A DNA stretch of 46,018 nt from an uncultured SAR86 cluster bacterium (GTDB lineage Bacteria > Pseudomonadota > Gammaproteobacteria > Magnimaribacterales > Magnimaribacteraceae), in NCBI GenBank assembly GCA_902594545.1, contig CACJMO010000007.1, forward strand, positions 1 through 46,018, written 5' to 3'. Below, in pieces: positions 17,243 through 25,745 of the stretch. Made by a program: the position numbers and the translations under genes. Positions within the stretch are counted from its first letter, which is position 1, and the number at the start of each line of letters is the position of its first letter. The notes below the pieces were generated by a model. That model searched no databases and had not been told where the DNA came from. It saw only the letters and a list, made by a program, of their open reading frames with translations.

Positions 17243-18373
17243 ATGCAACTAAATTATCTTAATAAGCCATACTTTGAAAATGGTTCCATAAAGAGTATTT
17301 CGGAAGTGCTTAAAGAGCATGGAATTAAAAAACCATTAATCTGCACTGATCCTGGTCTAGCCAGTATAGGGATGTCAGATAAGATCAGAAATTTATTATC
17401 GAATGAATTATCTCCGTCTTTTTATGAAGAGACACCTGCCAATCCAACCGAACAAGCAGTTAATGATGCTTTGAAGGTTTACAAAGAAAATGATTGTGAC
17501 GGTGTGGTTGGTTTTGGTGGTGGATCAAGCATGGACTTGGCCAAGACTGTTGCATTGATGGCAAATCACGAAGGAGATGTTGTTGATTATTCAGTAAATG
17601 AAGGTGGGGTTGGGAAAATTACTCAAACTATGCCGATGGTGGCTATTCCAACAACATCTGGAACAGGGAGTGAAGTATCTTTAGGTGCGGTCATCATAAT
17701 GAATGATGGAAGAAAACTTATTCTTGCTAGCGAGCACTTAAGACCTACTGCAGCTATCTGTGATCCTGAACTGACATTAGGACTACCTCCTGTTCTTACT
17801 GCAGGTGCAGGGATGGATGCACTTACTCACTGTATTGAAGCAGTACTATCTCCAGTAATAGATCCCCCAGCTGAAGCAGTTGGTTTAGATGGAATAGAAA
17901 AAGTAGTTAGAGAAGAGAGTCTTATAAGGGCAGTTAAAGATGGGCAAGATAAAGATGCCAGATGGAATATGATGATGGCGTCTACTGAAGGAGCAATGGC
18001 ATTTTCGAAAGGTCTAGGTGCCGTCCATTCGATGAGTCATGCCATTGGAGCTGATCAAGAACTTAGATTGCATCATGGAACTCTTAATGGAGTTATTCTG
18101 CCAACAATCCTTAGATTCAATAAAGACCATGTTGGCGATAAATACGCTCGTATAGCTAGAGCTATGGGCAAGGCTGAATCAGTTGATCTAGCCGATGAGA
18201 TAGAAAAACTGAATGAAACGATTGGATTGCCTAAAGGCTTAGCTGAAATGGGGATAACAGAGGATATGATTCCTCATCTGGTTGCTCACTCTATGACCGA
18301 TCCCAGTAATGCCACAACACCAAGACTGCCATCAGAAGAAGAGTGGACTAAATTATTTATGGAAGCAATGTAG
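17243..18373 (+). CDS. Iron-containing alcohol dehydrogenase
   Basis: 376 residues, standard for the group III family. The NAD(P)-binding motif is GGGSSMD (93-98) and the TTSGTGSE segment follows at 137-144. The metal ligands are D192 and H196 in MDALTHC, H262 in VHSMSH and H278 in LHHG. Relatives oxidise or reduce short-chain alcohols, aldehydes, 4-hydroxybutyrate or maleylacetate; the substrate here cannot be read out. A strong ribosome-binding site (GAGGGGG, about seven bases upstream) supports the ATG at 17243. It is a single gene facing two convergent minus-strand genes. Confidence 0.93.
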   Translation: MQLNYLNKPYFENGSIKSISEVLKEHGIKKPLICTDPGLASIGMSDKIRNLLSNELSPSFYEETPANPTEQAVNDALKVYKENDCDGVVGFGGGSSMDLAKTVALMANHEGDVVDYSVNEGGVGKITQTMPMVAIPTTSGTGSEVSLGAVIIMNDGRKLILASEHLRPTAAICDPELTLGLPPVLTAGAGMDALTHCIEAVLSPVIDPPAEAVGLDGIEKVVREESLIRAVKDGQDKDARWNMMMASTEGAMAFSKGLGAVHSMSHAIGADQELRLHHGTLNGVILPTILRFNKDHVGDKYARIARAMGKAESVDLADEIEKLNETIGLPKGLAEMGITEDMIPHLVAHSMTDPSNATTPRLPSEEEWTKLFMEAM

Positions 18374-18378
18374 AAAGT

Positions 18379-18561
18379 TTATTTATCTGGAAAATCTGCA
18401 TCATCAGATTGGCTGCCTCTTTCTTCATCTTTGTAGGGTATGTATTTAGACCATTTAGGTCGATTGCTTCTGTTGGTCTGTTTGCTTGAAGCTTTAAATC
18501 TAAGTAAATAGAAAAATAATAATGCAGATAGAAGGCCAAGGATTGCAATCAGAGTATTCAT
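18379..18561 (-). CDS. Small single-pass membrane protein, unknown
   Basis: 60 residues: one N-terminal membrane helix (about residues 3-22, ILGLLSALLFFYLL) followed by a basic then acidic hydrophilic tail ending in DDADFPDK. It lies five bases behind the Bax-inhibitor-family gene on the same strand and ends five bases before the convergent dehydrogenase stop. This frame is preferred over the overlapping alternative (18357-18548), because it alone gives a coherent anchor-plus-tail protein with an ATG at the right spacing. I do not recognise the family. Confidence 0.6.
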   Translation of the reverse strand: MNTLIAILGLLSALLFFYLLRFKASSKQTNRSNRPKWSKYIPYKDEERGSQSDDADFPDK

Positions 18562-18566
18562 ACTCG

Positions 18567-19355
18567 CTATCTAGATCTCAGTTTCATTAATAATCTAAGT
18601 ATTTCAATATATAACCAAATTAACGTAGCCATTAGAGCCATGGCACCGAACCACTCCATGTATTTTGGAGCTCCTTGTTCGTCAGCCTGCTCAATAATAT
18701 CGAAATCTAAAACAAGATTAAGTGCAGCAATTGCTACCACAAAAAGACTTATTCCAATTCCCATCCAGCCAGTATCAGTAAATATTGAGAAAGAACTTCC
18801 GGTGAACAGGCTAAATATGAAACTACTTAAGTATGTTAAGAAAATACCCAAGGTAGCCGCGAATATCATTAAAACAAAATTTTGAGTCGGTTTAATAATT
18901 CCTGTTTTGTAGGCAAGCAACAATGAAGCTGCAACAAAGAAAGTCAAAGAAACTGCCTGAATTACGATACCGGGAAACATGGCCTCAGCTTGTTGAGAGA
19001 TCATTCCAATCATAAATCCCATTCCAACTGCATATATAGGTCCTGTTTTCGGAGCTAGATGTGGTCTTGGATTCACAATCCAACCAATAAAAAAGAAGTA
19101 GAAACCAAAAGTAGCTATAGCTGATATCACTCCTACAAAAATTCCGACCGAAGATAATAAAGACATCAAAGGGCCTTGGAAGTTCCAACTCAATGAGGCC
19201 GAAAGAACTGTAAGAAAAAGTAAAATTCCAGTTTTATTTACTGCACCTTCTAGAGACATTCTGTCTCCTGAGGTTGCTTTATCCTGAAAAGCTGAAGATC
19301 TGATTATAGGATTACCTGACCTTCCGAAAGTATCTAGTGCTTGATGTCTTGACAT
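18567..19355 (-). CDS. Bax inhibitor-1 family membrane protein (YccA/BaxI_1 type)
   Basis: 262 residues with seven hydrophobic segments after a hydrophilic N terminus of about 40 residues. That N terminus (GRSGNPIIRSSAF near 11-23, then MSLEGAVNKTG) is typical of the longer BaxI_1 branch rather than E. coli YccA. The acidic residues in the last loop (LDFDIIEQADEQGAP) fit the family's proposed pore-lining di-aspartate. Relatives are inner-membrane channels or modulators of FtsH; no function is proven for this branch. It precedes a tiny membrane protein by five bases and follows the DedA gene by 11 bases. Confidence 0.88.
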   Translation of the reverse strand: MSRHQALDTFGRSGNPIIRSSAFQDKATSGDRMSLEGAVNKTGILLFLTVLSASLSWNFQGPLMSLLSSVGIFVGVISAIATFGFYFFFIGWIVNPRPHLAPKTGPIYAVGMGFMIGMISQQAEAMFPGIVIQAVSLTFFVAASLLLAYKTGIIKPTQNFVLMIFAATLGIFLTYLSSFIFSLFTGSSFSIFTDTGWMGIGISLFVVAIAALNLVLDFDIIEQADEQGAPKYMEWFGAMALMATLIWLYIEILRLLMKLRSR

Positions 19356-19366
19356 AAATTTCTAAG

Positions 19367-19879
19367 TTAAGTGAAAAGGTTCATTATACTATCTATGCCT
19401 AAAATTAAAATTGCCAGTGCAATTGTCCAGATAAAACAAGCAAATATAGAACTAACTAAGAATATGGGCTGTCTCATAGATGAAATGCCTGCAATAAATG
19501 GAATAAAAGGTCTTATTGCTGGTATCAATCTTCCTATAAGAATTCCAACCCATCCGTATTTATTGAAAAAATTTTCGCCTCTAATAAAAATATCTTCTCT
19601 TTTTTTTAAAACTTTTAAATTCTTAAATTTTGGACCAAAGAATAGTCCGCAATAATAACTTAGTGTATCGCCAATCCATGCACCAAGCCCTGCTCCAAGA
19701 CAGATATAAGATAGTTTAATATCTGCCTCACTCAAACCCACTGCAAATACAAGCAAAATAACACTTGGCCAAACTATTCCAGAAATAAAAAAGGCCTCCA
19801 AAAAACCTATGAGAAACATAGCAATCCCAGCGAATTCCGGATTGCTTATAATCCAATTTAAGAACTGCTCTATACTCAT
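19367..19879 (-). CDS. DedA-family membrane protein
   Basis: 170 residues, shorter than the roughly 200-220 of many DedA proteins. Conserved parts are present: FLIGFLEAFFISGIVWPS near the N terminus, GAWIGDTLSYYCG in the middle, and the signature GRLIPAIRPFIPFIAG with its arginines. DedA/SNARE-associated-domain proteins sit in the inner membrane; several act as flippases for undecaprenyl phosphate or other lipids and affect proton-motive force and antibiotic tolerance. It heads the minus-strand unit with the Bax-inhibitor gene and is divergent from the NUDIX gene with a 46-base gap. Confidence 0.9.
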   Translation of the reverse strand: MSIEQFLNWIISNPEFAGIAMFLIGFLEAFFISGIVWPSVILLVFAVGLSEADIKLSYICLGAGLGAWIGDTLSYYCGLFFGPKFKNLKVLKKREDIFIRGENFFNKYGWVGILIGRLIPAIRPFIPFIAGISSMRQPIFLVSSIFACFIWTIALAILILGIDSIMNLFT

Positions 19880-19925
19880 TTAAGTTTTGATAACAATCTA
19901 AGATAATTAAGTTAAAGTTTGATCA

Positions 19926-20471
19926 ATGATAAAGAAATGGAAAAAAAAGTCTTCTAAGTATTTGCTTGAAAATAAAATATTCAAGATGAGAGAAGATCTG
20001 GTTACATCCCCTAAATTAAAGACAGATCATAATGTGTGGGTCATGGAAGTACCGACATGGGTCAACATTATCCCTATCACTCCTCAGAATGATGTTGTCT
20101 TAGTTGATCAATATAGATTTGGTTCGGAAAAAAGCTCTCTTGAAATCCCTGGCGGAATGGTAGACCCAGGAGAAGATCCTAAGGAAGCTGCTATCAGAGA
20201 ATTACTAGAAGAAACGGGTTTTGTCGGAAAAAAAGTAATCGAAATAGGTAGGGTTGAATCTAATCCTGCGATTATGTCTAACTACACCTATACATATTTA
20301 GCACTGGACTGCGAAGAAAAAAGTAGTCAAAAACTTGATGGAACTGAAGACATAGAAATCATAAAAAAACACATCAGTGAAATTCCAAATCTTATTCGTA
20401 ATCGAGATATAGAACATGCCTTGGTGATTAGTGCATTTCATTTCTACAACTTATATCTATCTTCTGAATGA
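19926..20471 (+). CDS. NUDIX hydrolase, ADP-ribose pyrophosphatase-like
   Basis: 181 residues. A perfect Nudix box begins at G77: GMVDPGE, seven residues, then RELLEETGF, with the metal-binding glutamates in place. The preceding segment VLVDQYRFGSEKSSLEIPGG resembles ADP-ribose and nucleotide-sugar pyrophosphatases. It probably hydrolyses ADP-ribose or a related nucleoside diphosphate linked to a sugar. Its stop overlaps the yqgE start as ATGA. Together with yqgE and the SGNH gene it forms a three-gene, translationally coupled operon. Confidence 0.9.
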   Translation: MIKKWKKKSSKYLLENKIFKMREDLVTSPKLKTDHNVWVMEVPTWVNIIPITPQNDVVLVDQYRFGSEKSSLEIPGGMVDPGEDPKEAAIRELLEETGFVGKKVIEIGRVESNPAIMSNYTYTYLALDCEEKSSQKLDGTEDIEIIKKHISEIPNLIRNRDIEHALVISAFHFYNLYLSSE

Positions 20472-21034
20472 TAAGTATCGACGAGCAGGATCTAAAAGGA
20501 AAAATTCTTTTCTTTATGCCAAGTGAAGAGGGTCCTTCTTACTTCACCGATTCATTGATTTATATGTGTGATCATAATGAACATGGTTCCTTAGGTCTTA
20601 TTATAAATAGACCGCTAAATCTTAACCTTTCTGACTTATTTCAAGGTATGAAGATAGAAACTATTGGAGAAAATAACTCGCAAGCCTTCTTGGGTGGACC
20701 GGTAAATCCTGGTGCAATATTTATTCTTCATACCAGTGACAAAATATGGAAAAATTCTCTTAAAGTCACAGATGAAGTATTTATGAGCACTGATTATGAA
20801 GCAATTGAGGATATAGCTCGGGGAAACAGACCAGAATATTATATTCTTACGCTAGGTTACACTGGCTGGGGACCGGAGCAACTTAATGGGGAAATTTCTG
20901 ATAATGCTTGGATCAGTTTCCCGGGTGATAGGCATTTAATATTTGAGGTTGATCCTGCTGACCAAATCAATGAAATCTCTAATAATGTTGGTTATGATAT
21001 AAGAATGATTAGTACAGATTACGGTAACGCATGA
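20468..21034 (+). CDS. yqgE: YqgE/AlgH family protein
   Basis: 188 residues, the usual length. Family landmarks: LFFMPSEEGPSYF near the N terminus, HGSLGLIINRPL, FLGGPVNPG, and YILTLGYTGWGPEQLNGE. The family is conserved in proteobacteria; AlgH was named in Pseudomonas as a regulator of alginate, but the molecular function is unknown. It is often followed by ruvX/yqgF; that gene is absent here and an SGNH lipoprotein takes the place. Both ends are coupled by ATGA overlaps. Confidence 0.93.
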   Translation: MISIDEQDLKGKILFFMPSEEGPSYFTDSLIYMCDHNEHGSLGLIINRPLNLNLSDLFQGMKIETIGENNSQAFLGGPVNPGAIFILHTSDKIWKNSLKVTDEVFMSTDYEAIEDIARGNRPEYYILTLGYTGWGPEQLNGEISDNAWISFPGDRHLIFEVDPADQINEISNNVGYDIRMISTDYGNA

Positions 21035-21804
21035 ACAAAAATTTTTTAATCTTCCTATTATTCGTATTTTGCTTAACAAGCTGTTCAGATAATATTAAGA
21101 CCCTAGAAGAAAGAATTAAATATCAAGCTGAAAAAAACAATACCGAAATATCCACTGTAGATGTAAAGAAAACTGCTCTGTATCTATCTTCTTGGAGCAA
21201 AGAAGATTTTTACCAAGAGGATATAGATAAATTTGTAGCAGGAGACAAAGAAAACTTTCCTGAAAATATTGAAATTCTTTTTGCTGGAAGCTCAAGCATA
21301 AGGTTTTGGAGTTCACTGGAAGAGGATATGAATCCTTTGAAAGTCCTAAATAGAGGTTTTGGTGGTGCGCATATTGCCCATGTAAACTACCATTTTAATG
21401 AAGTTATAAAACCTTACACTCCTCAAGCAATAGTATTCTTTTGTGGCACAAATGATATTGCTGCTCTTAAAACTCCAGAAGAGACTATTGATGATTTTGA
21501 GATATTTTTAACTAAGGTAAGAAATAATCTACCTAACACACATGTCTTCGTGATAGGAATCAAGCCATCGGTGGCTAGAGATTATCTTAGAGAGGAAGAG
21601 CTTAACTACAACAATACTATTCTTGAAATGTCCCAAAAAGATAAATTGCTTACTTTCGTAGATGTGTGGGAACCAATGCTCACAGAGGACGGAAAGCCAA
21701 ATCCTGATTTGTTCGTGGAAGACGGTCTTCATATGAATGAAAAAGGATATGTTATATGGACCAGGTTGGTAAGAGAAAGTCTAGGGCAATATTTTAATCT
21801 TTAG
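21031..21804 (+). CDS. SGNH/GDSL hydrolase lipoprotein
   Basis: 257 residues. Signal sequence ending in LTSC (Cys18), a good lipobox, so it is anchored to an envelope membrane. SGNH blocks: the nucleophile block FAGSSSIRFW, the glycine of NRGFGG, the asparagine of FCGTNDIA, and the catalytic DxxH in EDGLHMNEKG. The family contains esterases, lipases, and acyl- or acetylhydrolases acting on polysaccharides and phospholipids. Its start overlaps the yqgE stop, and its end overlaps the convergent phyH gene by 11 bases. Confidence 0.92.
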   Translation: MNKNFLIFLLFVFCLTSCSDNIKTLEERIKYQAEKNNTEISTVDVKKTALYLSSWSKEDFYQEDIDKFVAGDKENFPENIEILFAGSSSIRFWSSLEEDMNPLKVLNRGFGGAHIAHVNYHFNEVIKPYTPQAIVFFCGTNDIAALKTPEETIDDFEIFLTKVRNNLPNTHVFVIGIKPSVARDYLREEELNYNNTILEMSQKDKLLTFVDVWEPMLTEDGKPNPDLFVEDGLHMNEKGYVIWTRLVRESLGQYFNL

Positions 21805-22645
21805 GCAATAATCCCAGCATTTTATAAGCCATGAATTCATCTGATATAGATGTCCTAGGCCTATCAGGCATACTTGCAATTGGATAGGCGATTGGAGTAA
21901 CGTCACTTTCAATCATCTCACCTACTTTGATATTGGGTCTATCAACACTGAAGTGAAATTTTTCATCTCCCCTAGTGCACCCGTCAGCAAAGTAAATTGC
22001 TGTATGAACCACTCTATCTTCTTTAGAAAGATTAGGTTTAGCTCTGTGAAATGTTAAACCATGATGGAAAGATACATCACCTATATTCATGTTCTGATAA
22101 CTGACTTTGATAGATTCCAAGTTTGTCTCTTTAACAAACTTCTCCTCATCTACTTTACCTGAAAAGATATCTATAAATCTTTTGTCATCTTTTTTGTGAG
22201 ATCCTGCATAAAAACCTAACTGCCCATTATTTTCATTTACTTCACACATAGGAATCCAAGCAGTAATGGTTTTACTTTCTTTTATTGGCCAATAGGGTTG
22301 ATCGTGGTGAGGATCTGTCTCTCTGCCTCCCGACTCTTTAACTAAAGCTTGATCATGCCAGATACGGATTGCATTCTCGTCTAGAAGATATGCAGCTATT
22401 TCGCAAATTTTTTGATGAAAAGTAAGCTGCCTAATTTGCTCATAATCTTCCCATAAATTTTGGCACTGTGTAAAAGATTGTTCATAAATTGATTTATCTT
22501 TTAGCTTCCTCTCGTCTAATAGTTTTCTTTCTTTGATGGCTTCTTTAATGACTTCTCTGTAAAATTCAATTTCTGATGGCTTTAATAGGTCCTTAACGAC
22601 AACAAAGCCATCTTCATTAAATCTGTTTTTTAAATCTTCATTCAT
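21794..22645 (-). CDS. Phytanoyl-CoA dioxygenase (PhyH) family oxygenase
   Basis: I start it at the ATG at 22645 (283 residues), because the N terminus RFNEDGFVVVKDLLKP then falls at the usual place; the frame is open further but the added segment looks like dsbD antisense. The iron ligands are H113 and D115 in PHHDQPYW and H200 in LTFHRAKPN, with R211 as likely 2-oxoglutarate ligand. This is therefore an Fe(II)/2-oxoglutarate hydroxylase. Substrates in the family range from phytanoyl-CoA to ectoine, phosphonates and secondary metabolites. Its start codon overlaps that of the divergent dsbD-like gene by two bases, so its promoter must lie inside dsbD. Confidence 0.88.
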   Translation of the reverse strand: MNEDLKNRFNEDGFVVVKDLLKPSEIEFYREVIKEAIKERKLLDERKLKDKSIYEQSFTQCQNLWEDYEQIRQLTFHQKICEIAAYLLDENAIRIWHDQALVKESGGRETDPHHDQPYWPIKESKTITAWIPMCEVNENNGQLGFYAGSHKKDDKRFIDIFSGKVDEEKFVKETNLESIKVSYQNMNIGDVSFHHGLTFHRAKPNLSKEDRVVHTAIYFADGCTRGDEKFHFSVDRPNIKVGEMIESDVTPIAYPIASMPDRPRTSISDEFMAYKMLGLLPKD

Positions 22646-24692
22646 GCTCAGAAGCACTAAATTAAATGTTATCAACAAAATCGTAAAGAACATTTTGTTG
22701 TATTTCATTCTTCTATTTGGGAGTTCTATAAATGCTGAAAGTGAATACTCTGCTAGTAATTCAAAAATATCTTTGATTTCTGAGTCTAAGACTATCCAAC
22801 CCAATGATAGTTTCTATTTAGGTATTAAATTTGAATTGGAAAAAGGTTGGCATACTTATTGGGAAAATCCAGGAGATGCCGGCGAAGGTGCAAGCATAGA
22901 ATGGTCATTGCCTAAAGGTGTAAGCAGCTCAAATACTCTATGGCCTGGACCAGAAAGGATACCTGTAGATCCTCTAATGACTTTTGGCTACAACGATGAA
23001 GTAGTTTTATTAACCAAGATAACCACCCAAGAGGATATAGATTTCCCTCTTGAAATCAAAGCCAAGGTTGCCTGGTTCACGTGTAAAGATATTTGTATAC
23101 CTCAAGAAGGCAACGTTTCCATTCTCATCAATAAAGGTGAGTTCAGCAAATCAATTGAGTACGAAGAAATAAAAAAATACGCTGATAGATTGCCAATTGA
23201 ATTTTATGAGAATTACAGGGTTGAAAAGTTGGATCAAAAATACTTTCTTCAATCTACTGTAGAAAATGATCATTTTGAAAATGTCTATTTTTTTCCCCGC
23301 TATTACGGGCTTACAGACTACGTAGCAGCTCAAATTTACGAAAAAAATGAGAATAGTTTTTCTCTTGAGATTAACGCTTCGAAGACCGATCTAGAATTAG
23401 AAAAATTTGAAGGAATTATAGAAGCCACGAATAGCAAAGGTGTATTCTATTTTGATGTCAATTATCAGCTTGCTTTAGAGAAGAGCAAAGAGCAAAGCCT
23501 GTTATTGCTCTTACTTTTTGCTTTCCTGGGTGGCCTCATACTAAACATAATGCCTTGTGTTTTTCCTATTTTAAGCATAAAAGTTCTTCGATTTATTCAA
23601 TACAGTGAAGAATCATCAATTAAAACGTATAGGTTTGGTCTTTCTTATGCTTTAGGAGTAATTTTAAGCTTTCTTTTAATAGCCTTTATTTTGATAGGGC
23701 TGAAATCAAGCGGCGAAGTTATTGGATGGGGCTTCCAGCTTCAATACCCTCTCGTTATATCAGTATTATTTTACCTTTTTATAGCTTTGGGCTTCTTATT
23801 CATGAGTAATCTTGTATTGGGAAGTCAGCTGGGCAATCTAAATTCTTTAGTAAAAGTTGAAAATGAGTCGCTTGAATCGTTTTTAACCGGCATATTAGCT
23901 GTGATCGTCGCTTCTCCCTGTACAGCACCTTTTATGGGCTCTGCGATAGGCTTCGCCTTGTTGCAGCCAAGCTTTAATTCGGTACTAATTTTCTTAAGCT
24001 TGGGGATAGGATTTGCCCTTCCTTACTTAATCTTAAGTATCAAGCCCTCTTTACTTTCTTTCTTACCTAAACCTGGGCCCTGGATGGAAACATTCAAACA
24101 ATTTATGGCCTTCCCCATGTGGGCGTCTGCTCTATGGCTTTTGTGGGTTTTAAGTGGACAGGTCAACACAGATACCTTAATTCTTGTGCTGATTGGCGGC
24201 CTCACAGTATCCCTCTCTCTGTGGCTCCTTGAAAAGAATACTTCAGAAATAAATTGGATTAAATGGTTTATCCGAAGTATAGCTATTATTTTAATAGGTT
24301 TATCCCTCTATATTCTCCCTACCTCTTATAGCCTAGAAGAAAATATATCTGAAGATAGTCAAACCTATAGTGAACAAAGATTGAATGATCTTAGAAACTC
24401 GAATGAACTTGTCTTTCTTAACTTTACTGCCGATTGGTGTATTACCTGCAAAGTCAATGAAAGAGTTGCTTTAAAGACACGAAAGGTAAAACAAATTTTA
24501 GAAGATAAAAACATCAATTATCTTGAAGCAGACTGGACTCGAAAAGATGAAAAAATAGCAACTAAATTGGAAGAATTTGGAAGAACAGGTGTTCCTTTAT
24601 ACTTGCTGTACCCTTCCGTTGGCAAACCAATTATCTTGCCTGAAATATTAACAGAAGATATTCTTCTTACTTATCTATCTGAGGTTGAGTAA
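22644..24692 (+). CDS. dsbD: Thiol:disulfide interchange protein, DsbD/ScsB type
   Basis: 682 residues in three parts. A signal peptide and periplasmic alpha-like domain (to about 280) hold a CxxxC pair, C147/C151, as in the ScsB branch. An eight-helix membrane domain carries cysteines C305 in NIMPCVFP and C426 in ASPCTAPF. A C-terminal thioredoxin domain has the active site WCITC (C599/C602). The protein carries electrons from cytosolic thioredoxin to periplasmic clients. A redoxin gene follows with a one-base TAATG overlap, so it is the likely client. The ATG at 22644 gives a good signal peptide but overlaps the divergent phyH start. Confidence 0.92.
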   Translation: MLRSTKLNVINKIVKNILLYFILLFGSSINAESEYSASNSKISLISESKTIQPNDSFYLGIKFELEKGWHTYWENPGDAGEGASIEWSLPKGVSSSNTLWPGPERIPVDPLMTFGYNDEVVLLTKITTQEDIDFPLEIKAKVAWFTCKDICIPQEGNVSILINKGEFSKSIEYEEIKKYADRLPIEFYENYRVEKLDQKYFLQSTVENDHFENVYFFPRYYGLTDYVAAQIYEKNENSFSLEINASKTDLELEKFEGIIEATNSKGVFYFDVNYQLALEKSKEQSLLLLLLFAFLGGLILNIMPCVFPILSIKVLRFIQYSEESSIKTYRFGLSYALGVILSFLLIAFILIGLKSSGEVIGWGFQLQYPLVISVLFYLFIALGFLFMSNLVLGSQLGNLNSLVKVENESLESFLTGILAVIVASPCTAPFMGSAIGFALLQPSFNSVLIFLSLGIGFALPYLILSIKPSLLSFLPKPGPWMETFKQFMAFPMWASALWLLWVLSGQVNTDTLILVLIGGLTVSLSLWLLEKNTSEINWIKWFIRSIAIILIGLSLYILPTSYSLEENISEDSQTYSEQRLNDLRNSNELVFLNFTADWCITCKVNERVALKTRKVKQILEDKNINYLEADWTRKDEKIATKLEEFGRTGVPLYLLYPSVGKPIILPEILTEDILLTYLSEVE

Positions 24693-25303
24693 TGATTAAA
24701 ATTTATGCCTTTGTCTTCTCTTTATTCATAGTATCAAACAGTCTAGGTGCTTTTGTTCAAAACGATGAAGCTGCCCCTGATTTCAGACTGCTAAATAGCT
24801 TTGGAGAAGAAGTAAGCTTGCAGAACTATAAAGGAAAGAAAGTTGTACTTGAATGGACGAATCATGGTTGTCCTTTTGTTGCTAAACATTACTCTACAGG
24901 AAACATGCAATCGACCCAGAGCTTTGCAAAAGAAAATGGTGCTATATGGTTGAGCATCATTTCATCAGCTCCAGGAACACAAGGGTTTGTTACCTCTTCG
25001 GAAGCAAATGAACTAACCACTTCAAGGAAAGCCATCCCCTCTCATGTCTTATTTGACCCTGATGGAAATGTTGGGAGGATATATGATGCAAAGACAACTC
25101 CCCACATGTATATAATTGACGAGCAAGGCCTTCTCAAGTACCAAGGGGCAATTGATGATGCCGGTGGCAGAGGATTTATCTCAAAAAATCTTCTTGAAGC
25201 AAAGAACTATGTAAAAAGAAGTCTTGAAGAAATGGAGAAAGGTAACGAAATCACCAATCCCATTACAAAGCCTTACGGTTGCTCAGTAAAATATTCCTCT
25301 TAA
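24692..25303 (+). CDS. Exported thioredoxin-fold redoxin (AhpC/TSA-like), ScsB partner
   Basis: 203 residues with a signal sequence (MIKIYAFVFSLFIVSNSLGA). The redoxin domain has a single active-site cysteine, C60 in NHGCPFVAKHY, where thioredoxins would have CxxC. A second cysteine, C197, lies near the end in KPYGCSVKY. That Cys pair is typical of a conserved redoxin group and would suit an atypical two-cysteine peroxiredoxin-like reaction. The start overlaps the dsbD-like stop by one base (TAATG). Reduction by the upstream ScsB-type protein is a strong inference from context; peroxidase activity is possible but unproven. Confidence 0.88.
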   Translation: MIKIYAFVFSLFIVSNSLGAFVQNDEAAPDFRLLNSFGEEVSLQNYKGKKVVLEWTNHGCPFVAKHYSTGNMQSTQSFAKENGAIWLSIISSAPGTQGFVTSSEANELTTSRKAIPSHVLFDPDGNVGRIYDAKTTPHMYIIDEQGLLKYQGAIDDAGGRGFISKNLLEAKNYVKRSLEEMEKGNEITNPITKPYGCSVKYSS

Positions 25304-25305
25304 GC

Positions 25306-25632
25306 TTATTCAGGTGCCTTGAATACTGATCCTAATTTCTGACCCAGCCCCATATCTCCTGAAAATTTAACCTTACCTTGCATAAAAGCACCCATTGCAG
25401 CTTGTTGATCACCAGAAAATACTTTTTCCATAGTTTCCTGACTATCAAATGTCAAAGTTAATCCAGGATCTGCATGGTCTCCCTCCTCAACAGACAAATT
25501 TCCATCATTTATATCTACGTAAAAATTTGTAAGGTCTTCTATGTTGATCTGTATAGTAGCTTCAACTCCTTTAGCTCCCTCGGAATCAAAGGCCGTTTCA
25601 AGTCCTGATTTTAAATCACTGAAAGTTGCCAT
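25306..25632 (-). CDS. SCP2 sterol-binding domain protein
   Basis: 108 residues covering just an SCP2 domain. The family features are the central DLTNFYVDINDGNLSVEEG, the LTFDSQETMEKVFSGDQQ segment and the AAMGAFMQGKVKFSGDMG motif. SCP2 folds bind lipids or acyl-CoAs in a hydrophobic tunnel. In bacteria they are found near acyl-CoA enzymes, which fits the content of this window. It is a single gene, two bases from the convergent redoxin stop and 113 bases from the divergent phyH gene. Confidence 0.9.
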   Translation of the reverse strand: MATFSDLKSGLETAFDSEGAKGVEATIQINIEDLTNFYVDINDGNLSVEEGDHADPGLTLTFDSQETMEKVFSGDQQAAMGAFMQGKVKFSGDMGLGQKLGSVFKAPE

Positions 25633-25745
25633 ATTTCATAATCCTTATAATTGTTAATATACAAATCATCTCAAAAATAGCTTTGTTAAACTAGGGAAAA
25701 TTTCAAAATAATTTTAGAATGAAGGCTAATTTTTAGACATACAAT

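Noticed and set aside
22646-22804. Upstream extension of the first phyH gene to 22804
   Set aside because: The added residues do not resemble PhyH and lie over the dsbD signal peptide region; the ATG at 22645 gives the canonical N terminus.
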